Below, in pieces: positions 57,481 to 64,000 of a DNA stretch of 64,000 bases (its first letter is position 1; every line of letters starts with the position of its first letter). This DNA is from Rhodomicrobium vannielii ATCC 17100 (GTDB lineage Bacteria; Pseudomonadota; Alphaproteobacteria; Rhizobiales; Rhodomicrobiaceae). The stretch is taken from the NCBI RefSeq assembly GCF_000166055.1, contig NC_014664.1:2635501-2699500 (forward strand). Direction: 5' to 3'. The notes under the pieces are model-generated. The model was not told the DNA's origin. It worked only from the letters and a program-made list of their open reading frames with translations, and did no database searches. Position numbers and translations under genes: made by a program.

Positions 57481-58270
57481 CCTTCGAGTCGGCGATTTTC
57501 TTGCGAGGCTTCGCACACAACTCCGCATTTTGCATGCGCTCGTCCTGCGCGAGATGATGACGCGTTTCGGTCGTCACAATCTTGGCTTTTTCTGGCTGAT
57601 GGGGGAACCACTCATACTCAGCCTGGGTGTGATGCTGGCCTGGTCGGCCGCCGACCACAAGCTCGGCGGAGATGTCGGAATCGTGCCATTCGTGTTGAGT
57701 GGATATACGATGCTTACGCTCTGGCGACACATTGTTGGCCGTTCCGTTCATTGCTTCAGACACAACGCAGGGCTCATGTATCATCGCAACGTTCTTCCGA
57801 TAGATACTTTGATCGCACGTGCTTTACTGGAAGTCGGTGGTACCGGATTGGCTTTCGTTATTGCATTTATCCCTCTCTACTTGTTTGGGTTGGTGGACCG
57901 GCTTTATGATCCGCTCCTCGTCGTTGGCGGGTGGCTTTTTCTTGGCTGGTTTACCTTTGGCTTTGGACTGATAATCGCCGGCTTGAGTGAAATGAATGAT
58001 ATTGTCGAGCGACTTATACAGCCGATTATGTACATCACCCTCCCACTGACGGGGATGTTTTTCATGGTTTCGTGGTTACCTGAAGACGCTGCCCGTATCG
58101 TATTGTACTCGCCTCTCGTCCATTGCTTCGAGTTGTTTCGTGAAGGCATGCTCGGTCACAATGTAGAGGCGCAATGGGATTTACAATATCTTTTTAACTG
58201 CTGCGTCTGCTTTACCGCAATAGGATTTCTTGTTATCCGGAAAGCGCGCAGTCATATCAGCCTTGAATGA
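57473..58270 (+). CDS. kpsM: KpsM-like ABC transporter permease for capsule export
   Basis: A 265-residue permease with six hydrophobic segments and the ABC-2 pattern of KpsM/CtrC: ALVLREMMTRFGRHNLGFFWLMGEPL at the start and SPLVHCFELFREGMLG near the end. It moves the lipid-linked polysaccharide across the inner membrane with the ATPase at 59,586. The ATG at 57473 lies inside the end of the kpsE-like gene. The open frame from 57371 is an artefact of the overlap. Its stop overlaps the second kpsE-like gene by ATGA. Confidence 0.93.
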   Translation: MVDLRVGDFLARLRTQLRILHALVLREMMTRFGRHNLGFFWLMGEPLILSLGVMLAWSAADHKLGGDVGIVPFVLSGYTMLTLWRHIVGRSVHCFRHNAGLMYHRNVLPIDTLIARALLEVGGTGLAFVIAFIPLYLFGLVDRLYDPLLVVGGWLFLGWFTFGFGLIIAGLSEMNDIVERLIQPIMYITLPLTGMFFMVSWLPEDAARIVLYSPLVHCFELFREGMLGHNVEAQWDLQYLFNCCVCFTAIGFLVIRKARSHISLE

Positions 58271-59589
58271 CATTTGGGTGTTCGAATTTTTCGAACGAGA
58301 CAAGTCGGTTCCCGCCATGTGTTTGCGACCAGAAACGAAAAAGACGTATCGTCAGGAAGGGCGGGTCGATTTTGTCAGATAGCGCCTCCGATCATTTCAT
58401 CGCGCCACAATTGAGGCCCGTCGGGGAACCGATCGCGGCCGCAGACCCGCAGTCACCCGACGGTCGCTCCCTGTCCTCATTGTGGCTTGCTGCAACGCGA
58501 AACATGCTCGCCATTGCCGTCGTAGCTGTGCCAGTCTCCCTGTCGATCATCTATTACGCCTTCATTGCGGCGGACATCTATGTTTCCGAGGCGCATTTCG
58601 CGGTTCGATCGAAAGCGGGTCAGGGCGGGCTCGGCGTTCTATCGGAAAATACGGCCTTGCAAGCCTTGACCTCTATGAGCGCTTCGCTTGACGAAACTCG
58701 TATGGTTAACGATTATCTGAGCTCACGCGATGCAATAAAGAAACTTGCCGAGGAAACGAATTTCCGCAGCCTTTTGTCCCGCCCGGAAGCAGATTTTCTT
58801 ACCCGCTTTCCACGGCTTCCGTGGTCGCGCGATAGCCAGGAAGCTCTCTACGAAAGATATTCGGACTACGTTTCTCTCGAACTTGACACAAGTACAGGGA
58901 TCAGTACGCTGCGGGTATTCGGTTTTCGGCCCTCAGATCCCCTCGAATTAGCTCGAATATTGCTTGATTTCGGCGAGCAGCGCGTCAACCAATTAAACGA
59001 GCGCGCGCAGCAGGACACGGTCACTTTCGCAAAGGCCTTGGTAAGCCAGAATCGGGAAAGGCTGAAATCGTCACAAGTCGCACTTTCTGAATTCCGCGAG
59101 CGAGAAAAGCTTTTCGATCCGAAGCTTCAGGGGGCATCTACTATCGACCTGATTGCGAAACTCAATTTTGAGATCGCGAGACTTGGGGCAGAATTGGACG
59201 AGGTCAGCGTCAATTCACCGGGGAGCCCGAAAATCACATCAATCAAAACTCGAATTGATGCGATGGAGCGGGAGACGCAAAAATTGCGAAACACGCTGGT
59301 TGGGAGCGAGGGTTCGCTTTCATCTCGTCTGCCCGAATATGAGAGACTGGCGATGGACCACGGACTGTCGACGAAGACGCTGATGGCGAGCTTGGCCTTT
59401 TTTGACGAAGCAGTCAAGGACACTCAACAACAGCGTCTTTATCTCCAGCGTGTTGTCGAGCCCAACAGCCCAGATTATCCGCTATACCCCAAGAAATTAC
59501 GGTCGCTTCTACTCATTTCTGGATTCTTCCTTTGCATCTATTTTGTGCTCCAAGCATTGGGCAGCGTAATCTTGGAGCACGATAAATGA
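58267..59589 (+). CDS. KpsE-like capsule export inner-membrane protein, copy 2
   Basis: A 440-residue homologue of copy 1, with transmembrane helices near residues 78-100 and 415-435. It shares ADIYVSEAHFAVRS, MVNDYLSSRDAIKKLAEE, GEQRVNQLNERAQQDTVTFA and a long coiled coil. ATG 58267 overlaps the kpsM stop. A later start, TTG 58372 (MSDSASDHF), follows AAGGGCGG and would remove 35 residues that look unlike protein (CDQKRKRR...). Two KpsE-type proteins in one export operon are unusual. They may form a mixed complex or replace each other. Confidence 0.88.
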   Translation: MTFGCSNFSNETSRFPPCVCDQKRKRRIVRKGGSILSDSASDHFIAPQLRPVGEPIAAADPQSPDGRSLSSLWLAATRNMLAIAVVAVPVSLSIIYYAFIAADIYVSEAHFAVRSKAGQGGLGVLSENTALQALTSMSASLDETRMVNDYLSSRDAIKKLAEETNFRSLLSRPEADFLTRFPRLPWSRDSQEALYERYSDYVSLELDTSTGISTLRVFGFRPSDPLELARILLDFGEQRVNQLNERAQQDTVTFAKALVSQNRERLKSSQVALSEFREREKLFDPKLQGASTIDLIAKLNFEIARLGAELDEVSVNSPGSPKITSIKTRIDAMERETQKLRNTLVGSEGSLSSRLPEYERLAMDHGLSTKTLMASLAFFDEAVKDTQQQRLYLQRVVEPNSPDYPLYPKKLRSLLLISGFFLCIYFVLQALGSVILEHDK

Positions 59590-60269
59590 CGCCCTCCGAC
59601 TTCGTTGAAAATGGCTCCGACAGGATCACGGTAGATAATATCGTCAAAGAATATGAAAGCACGATCGGCGTACGCCGCGTTCTTGACGGGATTTCCTTCT
59701 CGGTCGAGCGGGGCGAGAAAATCGCGATCCTCGGTCGCAATGGCGCTGGCAAGTCCACGCTTGTCAGAATCATCGGAGGGGTTGATATGCCTACATCCGG
59801 GCGCATCATTCGTGGCATGTCAATGTCCTGGCCTCTCGCCTTGGCGGGCGGTTTCGAAATGACGATGTCGGGGCATGACAACATTCGTTTCATTGCAAGG
59901 ATCTACAACAGACCCTTCGCCGACGTGGCTGCTTTCGTTGATGACTTTGCAGAACTTGGGCGACAGCTCTACATGCCCGTAAAGACGTATTCTTCCGGCA
60001 TGCGCGCGAGATTAGCCTTTGCATTGACGCTTGCGGTCGATTTTGATTGTTTTCTCATCGACGAAGTTATCTCGGTTGGAGATCAGCGTTTCCATGCCAA
60101 GTGTCACGACGCGCTTTTTGTTCAGAGATCTCATTGTTCAATGATAATGATAAGTCACGACACAAATATCGTCAAACAATACTGTAGTAAGGCATTAATT
60201 CTGAAAAACGGGAGAGGAAAAGTTTTCGATGATATCGAGTTTGGCCTGGATATATATTCGACCCTGTGA
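59586..60269 (+). CDS. kpsT: KpsT-like ABC transporter ATPase for capsule export
   Basis: A 227-residue ATPase with Walker A GRNGAGKST (50-58), signature YSSGMRARLA, Walker B DCFLIDEV and the switch histidine in MISHDT. The ALAGGFEMTMSGHDNI stretch is characteristic of KpsT/CtrD. It energises export with KpsM. Its ATG overlaps the stop of the second kpsE-like gene. There is no extra C-terminal carbohydrate-binding domain of the Wzt type, so the chain end is probably not read by the ATPase. Confidence 0.95.
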   Translation: MTPSDFVENGSDRITVDNIVKEYESTIGVRRVLDGISFSVERGEKIAILGRNGAGKSTLVRIIGGVDMPTSGRIIRGMSMSWPLALAGGFEMTMSGHDNIRFIARIYNRPFADVAAFVDDFAELGRQLYMPVKTYSSGMRARLAFALTLAVDFDCFLIDEVISVGDQRFHAKCHDALFVQRSHCSMIMISHDTNIVKQYCSKALILKNGRGKVFDDIEFGLDIYSTL

Positions 60270-60275
60270 TTGGCG

Positions 60276-61613
60276 ATGACCCTATTTCTGGACGTGACCC
60301 GGATTTCCACCCGCGTGATAGGTTCCACGCCCACTGGAATAGATCGCGTTGAATATGCCTATGCGACAGAAATCTTCAGCCGTCATCGCGACCTCAACCC
60401 GGTGCCGATCATCACCACACCGCTATTCAGCGGCGCCTTGCGCCGGGAGGTCTTCGAGGACGTTCTGGATCGCGTCGCCAAAGCATGGAAGCTGGAACGC
60501 ACGCCGAGACAGGATCAGGTTTATCTGGATCTCAAGGCCTATCTGGAGCAACCCATTGATTGCAGGCGTTTGCAGAGTTTCCGCGTCAGAGGACCGACAC
60601 TGAAACAACGTTTTCGAGGACAGGCAATATTTCCCTTTCGCTCTCTTGTCCGCGCGCCGATGAGGCTGGCACGGCGGATTCAGCGTGCCGCCGGACAACC
60701 GAATTTCTATCTGAACAGCTCGCATACGCAGCTCGAACAGGGGAATCGCTTCGCCTGGACGAAGGAAAACGACATCGGCTCCTTGTTTTTCATCCATGAC
60801 ATCATTCCTATCGATTTTCCCGAATTCGTGTCACCCAAGTCCCGGGCCAGACACGAAGGTCGCTTGAAAACCGTTTCGGAGCTTGGACGTACCATCATCG
60901 TAAATTCGGATTACACTGCGCGCTCTGTAGCGGGCTACCTCGAATCACGAGGCATGCGGCTGCCCGAAACGAAGGTCATACCGCTTGGCGTGACGGAGTG
61001 GTTCCTTGGCGGTCGCGAACTTTTGCCTCCCAGCCCAGGCATCCCGTACTTTGTGCTGGTGAGTACGATCGAGCCGCGAAAAAACATGCTTTTTCTTTTC
61101 GCGGTGTGGCGAAAGCTTGCCCAAGAGCTTGGTCCGCGCACGCCCCGACTCGTTATCGTCGGTCATCGCGGATGGGAAAACGAGAACGTGATCGATGTCC
61201 TTGACCGCTCGTCCGGCCTTGCTCCCTTTTTGGTCGAGGCGACGGACTTGAGCGACGCAGGCCTCGCCTCGCTACTCTCCGGAGCGGCAGCGCTTGTGTC
61301 GCCGTCGAGCGTAGAAGGGTTTGGGCTTCCGATCGCGGAGGCGCTTTCGCTTGGCGTTCCAGCAATCGTCTCCTCCATTCCGGCCCATCGCGAAGTGGGT
61401 GGCGAACAAGCTTTCTATATCGATCCAATAGACGGTATGGCGTGGCTGAAGATCCTGACGGCGTTTGTGAATACAAACTCGGCTGAGCGATCCAGGGCGC
61501 TCGATATGGCACGAAATTTCAAGCCGTTCACGCTGAAGGAACATGTCGGCATAGCTGCGGATTTCGCGCGAGCTCTTACAGAGCAAACAATCCGATCTCA
61601 CTGTTTACATTAA
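60276..61613 (+). CDS. GT4 glycosyltransferase, end of the export operon
   Basis: A 445-residue GT-B enzyme. The N-terminal part reads TLFLDVTRISTRVIGSTPTGIDRVEYAYA. The donor part has VLVSTIEPRKNMLFLFAVWRKL and SPSSVEGFGLPIAEALSLGVPAIVSSIPAHRE with E-x7-E. This opening (xxDVTRIxxR...TGIDRVE) is shared by a group of GT4 enzymes in alphaproteobacterial capsule loci. The ATG at 60276 is preferred over TTG 60270. It begins six bases after the kpsT stop and ends the plus-strand operon. A 3' truncated IS66 copy follows. Confidence 0.9.
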   Translation: MTLFLDVTRISTRVIGSTPTGIDRVEYAYATEIFSRHRDLNPVPIITTPLFSGALRREVFEDVLDRVAKAWKLERTPRQDQVYLDLKAYLEQPIDCRRLQSFRVRGPTLKQRFRGQAIFPFRSLVRAPMRLARRIQRAAGQPNFYLNSSHTQLEQGNRFAWTKENDIGSLFFIHDIIPIDFPEFVSPKSRARHEGRLKTVSELGRTIIVNSDYTARSVAGYLESRGMRLPETKVIPLGVTEWFLGGRELLPPSPGIPYFVLVSTIEPRKNMLFLFAVWRKLAQELGPRTPRLVIVGHRGWENENVIDVLDRSSGLAPFLVEATDLSDAGLASLLSGAAALVSPSSVEGFGLPIAEALSLGVPAIVSSIPAHREVGGEQAFYIDPIDGMAWLKILTAFVNTNSAERSRALDMARNFKPFTLKEHVGIAADFARALTEQTIRSHCLH

Positions 61614-61692
61614 CTGAGCATTGCCGGTTGCATAGGAAGCGCTCCGCATTCGCCATTCCCCAGTACTAAAGCCGCGTTCGGGGGCGGGATGT

Positions 61693-61848
61693 GTAGGCCT
61701 CCGCCGAGGGCCGCCTTGCCGTGGTGCTTAGATGCAGGTCTTGTTTGTGACGCTTGTCACGACGGGAGCTATGTCCGGGGATATGTCTGGAGCTAATTTT
61801 GCGCATCGGTATTCCGTAGTTGCTGATACCCGGCGCCGCTGGAGCGAG
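61693..61848 (+). mobile_element. 5' fragment of an IS66 copy related to the element at 34-36.6 kb
   Basis: Starts GTAGGCCTCCGCCGAGGGCC, close to the IS66 end at 36,583. It matches that element across the leader and into tnpA (YSVVADTRRRWSE), then stops at GGAGCGAG where another IS66 begins. The remaining 2.4 kb of this copy is not in the window. Confidence 0.8.
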
Positions 61849-61924
61849 GTAAGCGGCGTTCTGACCTCACCTTCCATTTTGCACGAACGGCTGCGAGTGT
61901 GACGGTTCATTGAGGGATCGTCTT

Positions 61925-62368
61925 ATGTCTAATCCTGGTCGTAGTCCTATCACGGAGCTTGCGTCGTGCGCGCGGGCCGACACGTTCCAGCGCATTGAGG
62001 TGATCACCGGCGTTGCCCGGCGACGGTCGTGGCCGTCCGATGTGAAGGCGGCGATCGTGCAGGAAACGCTTGAGGACGGGGTCGGCGTTTCCGAGGTTGC
62101 GCGCCGACACGGCGTGGCTGCGAGCCAGCTTTTCAAATGGCGCCGTGAAGCGGGGCTGAGATCGCGACCGCCCAAACCAGAGCCGGTGACGTTTGCCCCT
62201 TTGCTGATCGAGAAAAAGGATGCGCCTCAGCCTGAGCATAAAGAAGAGGCACCGCCATCCGGGCTGATCGAACTCGAACTCGCAGGGGGACGGGCGCGGA
62301 TCCCGGTGACGGCCGGCCGCGAGGTTATCCTGGCAATTATCGACGGGCTTTCGATGAGGCGGCGGTGA
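61925..62368 (+). CDS. tnpA: IS66 accessory protein TnpA, second element
   Basis: A 147-residue Orf1 protein with helix-turn-helix RRRSWPSDVKAAIVQETLEDGVGVSEVARRHGVAASQLFKWRREAG and a C-terminal LIELELAGGRARIPVTAGREVILAIIDGL. ATG 61925 follows GAGGGA at good distance; the frame reaches back to 61910 without need. The stop overlaps the tnpB GTG by four bases. Confidence 0.92.
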   Translation: MSNPGRSPITELASCARADTFQRIEVITGVARRRSWPSDVKAAIVQETLEDGVGVSEVARRHGVAASQLFKWRREAGLRSRPPKPEPVTFAPLLIEKKDAPQPEHKEEAPPSGLIELELAGGRARIPVTAGREVILAIIDGLSMRRR

Positions 62369-62718
62369 TTTTCGGCGCCATTCCACCTCGGATTTACATC
62401 GCGACGCGGCCTGTCGATTTCAGGAAAGGCATGGATGGGCTTGCGGCCACGGTTCAGGAGGTCTTGAAGCTCGATCCGTTTTGCGGCGCTGCCTTCATCT
62501 TCCGCTCCAAGCGGGCGGACCGGATCAAGATTTTGATCTGGGACGGCTCGGGGCTGATCCTGATCTACAAGCGGCTCGAGGATGCGAAGTTCCGCTGGCC
62601 AAGGATCGAGGACGGGGTCATGCGTCTGTCGCCTGCGCAAGCGTCCGCCTTGTTCGAGGGCTTGGACTGGGCCCGGGTCCGTGCGGTTCGAAGGGCGCGT
62701 CCTCAGGCGGTGCAATAA
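62365..62718 (+). CDS. tnpB: IS66 accessory protein TnpB, second element
   Basis: A 117-residue Orf2 protein with IYIATRPVDFRKGMDGLAATVQEVLKLDPFCGAAFIFRSKRADRIKILIWDGSGLILIYKRLE, the classical TnpB signature, and LSPAQASALFEGLDW at the end. Starts with GTG within the tnpA stop. It is followed after 59 bp by tnpC. Confidence 0.95.
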   Translation: MIFGAIPPRIYIATRPVDFRKGMDGLAATVQEVLKLDPFCGAAFIFRSKRADRIKILIWDGSGLILIYKRLEDAKFRWPRIEDGVMRLSPAQASALFEGLDWARVRAVRRARPQAVQ

Positions 62719-62777
62719 GCCTGATATCTCTCTGTTTTTGCGTGATTGTGATTGCAAATCATGGTGCTGTTCGCGTC

Positions 62778-64000
62778 ATGATTGCAGCTACGGATCAGCT
62801 CCCTGACGATATCGGCGTCCTGAAAGCTCTGGTGGCGCACTGGGCGGAACAAGCGTCGGCGAAAGACGCAGCGCTCGCCGAAAAGGACGCCGAACTGGCC
62901 CGCGTTCAGGGCGCCAATGCGAGGTGGGAGACGCTGCGCCAGCTGCGTCGCGCGCAGTTCGGCCGCAAATCGGAGAAGCTCGATCCCGATCAGTTGAGCC
63001 TCGCCATGGAGGAGACCGAGCAGGCGATCGCCGAAACGGGTGCCACGGATGAGACCTCGAACGCGACGCTGAAAGCGTCGCGCAAAGGACCCCGCTCTGT
63101 CAATCGCGGGGCGCTGCCCTCCCATCTGCCGCGGGAGGAGATCGTCATCGAACCGGAAAGCACAGCTTGTCCGTGTTGTGGCGGCGCCATGCATGTGATG
63201 GGCGAGGATCGCTCGGAGCGGCTGGACGTGATCCCGGCCCAGTTCAAAGTGATCGTGACGCGCCGACCGAAATATGCCTGCCGGGCCTGCGAAGGCGCTG
63301 TGTTTCAGGCTCGGGCGCCAACGCGTCTGATCGAGGCCGGCATCCCGACCGAGGCACTGGTCGCTCACGTTCTGACCGCGAAATATGCCGATCACTGTCC
63401 GCTGTATCGGCAGGCGCAAATCTATCGCCGCCAGGGCGTCGATCTCGATCGCTCCACGCTCGCTGACTGGGTCGGCAAAGCGGCGGCGCTTCTGGCGCCG
63501 CTTCAGACGCGCCTGTTCGAGATCCTGAAAACCTCGCCGAAACTGTTCGCCGACGAGACGCGCTGCCCCGTCCTGGATCCGGGACGAAAGCGCGTGAAGC
63601 TCGGCCAGCTCTGGGCTTACGCCCGCGACGACAGGCCCTGGGGCGGCTCCGATCCGCCCGCCGTTGTCTACTGCTATGCGCCAGGCCGCGGATCGGAGCA
63701 TGTGAAAAGCCATCTCGCAGGCTTCAGCGGGATCCTGCAGGTCGATGGCTATAGCGCCTACAAGGACCTCGCGAGCAACCGGCCAGCGTCGGCACCGCTC
63801 ATCCTGTCCTTCTGCTGGACGCACCTGAGGAGGCGGTTCTATGAAATCGCTGTGGGCGGCAACGCGCCGCTCGCCGACGCCGCGCTCGCGCAGATCGCAG
63901 CGCTTTACAAAATCGAGGAAACCATCCGTGGCCAGAGCGCCGAAGCGCGCCGCAAGGTCCGACAGGCCAAGAGCATGCCGCTACTCGATCGTTTCAAGTC
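62778..64000 (+). CDS. tnpC: IS66 transposase TnpC, second element, 3' end outside the window
   Basis: Open for 407 codons to the window edge from ATG 62778. An N-terminal coiled coil (KDAALAEKDAELARVQ) with RRAQFGRKSEKLD precedes a zinc ribbon (CPCCGGAMHVMGEDR ... CRACEG). The DDE segments LFADETRCPVL and ILQVDGYSAYKDLA are present, and the third is beyond the edge. An earlier ATG at 62761 is in another frame and soon stops. Typical total length would be 510-530 residues. Confidence 0.93.
   Translation, partial: MIAATDQLPDDIGVLKALVAHWAEQASAKDAALAEKDAELARVQGANARWETLRQLRRAQFGRKSEKLDPDQLSLAMEETEQAIAETGATDETSNATLKASRKGPRSVNRGALPSHLPREEIVIEPESTACPCCGGAMHVMGEDRSERLDVIPAQFKVIVTRRPKYACRACEGAVFQARAPTRLIEAGIPTEALVAHVLTAKYADHCPLYRQAQIYRRQGVDLDRSTLADWVGKAAALLAPLQTRLFEILKTSPKLFADETRCPVLDPGRKRVKLGQLWAYARDDRPWGGSDPPAVVYCYAPGRGSEHVKSHLAGFSGILQVDGYSAYKDLASNRPASAPLILSFCWTHLRRRFYEIAVGGNAPLADAALAQIAALYKIEETIRGQSAEARRKVRQAKSMPLLDRFK

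Larger units (their letters stand above)
61849..64000 (+). mobile_element. second IS66-type element, right end outside the window
   Basis: Starts GTAAGCGGCGTTCTGACC and carries its own tnpA, tnpB and tnpC, different from those at 34-36.6 kb. It has inserted into the IS66 fragment just upstream. GGAGCGAG (61841-61848) should be repeated after its right end if it is an intact insertion. Confidence 0.85.

Noticed and set aside
62703-63824. 373-codon minus-strand ORF opposite IS66 tnpC
   Set aside because: Shadow frame of the transposase.

Overview
The window looks like chromosomal DNA of a GC-rich alphaproteobacterium, probably of the Hyphomicrobiales/Rhizobiales. This rests on gene types: an imuA-imuB-dnaE2 mutasome, a DUF1491 protein, a 'cisplatin damage response' type ATP-dependent ligase, a TPP-riboswitch-controlled thiC, a GTTC-N7-GTTC LexA operator in front of umuD, and a rhizobial-type ABC capsule locus. 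I cannot name the species from sequence alone.

Layout. (1) 1-26.5 kb is ordinary core genome: DNA repair (ligase, ImuA/ImuB/DnaE2), gamma-glutamyltransferase, an aldehyde dehydrogenase, an MscS channel with PsiE, thiC with its riboswitch, a lipoprotein, and the ruvX / AEC transporter / plsY / dprA cluster. One gene here (DUF2806-like) is split by an IS481-family element, and one (25.4-26.4 kb) carries a frameshift. (2) At 26,530 lies tRNA-Arg(TCT). Directly after it, to about 41.8 kb, is a decayed genomic island: remnants of a VapC toxin, a serine recombinase and a DUF4160/DUF2442 pair, small XRE regulators, a umuDC operon whose umuC is split by an IS21 element, a cluster of TGCTAGAA repeats, an IS66 element, and two differently deleted IS5-family copies that bracket a TPR-glycosyltransferase gene. 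(3) 41.9-61.6 kb is a surface polysaccharide locus. It holds a beta-helix protein, a glycosyltransferase-methyltransferase fusion, the GDP-rhamnose branch (manC, gmd, rmd), a KpsS-like protein and an OPX export lipoprotein on the minus strand. On the plus strand is a tightly coupled set: glycosyltransferase, unknown protein, TPR-radical SAM/SPASM enzyme, small protein, KpsE-like, KpsM-like, second KpsE-like, KpsT-like, glycosyltransferase. (4) From 61.7 kb to the end, a second IS66-type element sits inside a fragment of another IS66 copy and runs off the window.

How the parts work together. ManC, Gmd and Rmd should turn mannose-phosphate into a GDP-6-deoxyhexose, most likely GDP-D-rhamnose. 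The glycosyltransferases would use this and other sugars to build a capsule or exopolysaccharide. KpsM/KpsT with the two KpsE-like proteins and the OPX lipoprotein form the export path across both membranes. The most unusual part is a conserved TPR module fused once to a glycosyltransferase (38.3-40.4 kb) and once to a radical SAM/SPASM enzyme (54.3-55.6 kb) encoded within the export operon. That suggests an undescribed radical-SAM modification step tied to this polysaccharide.

Insertion-sequence boundaries, target duplications and reconstructed reading frames were read by eye. No database search was possible.
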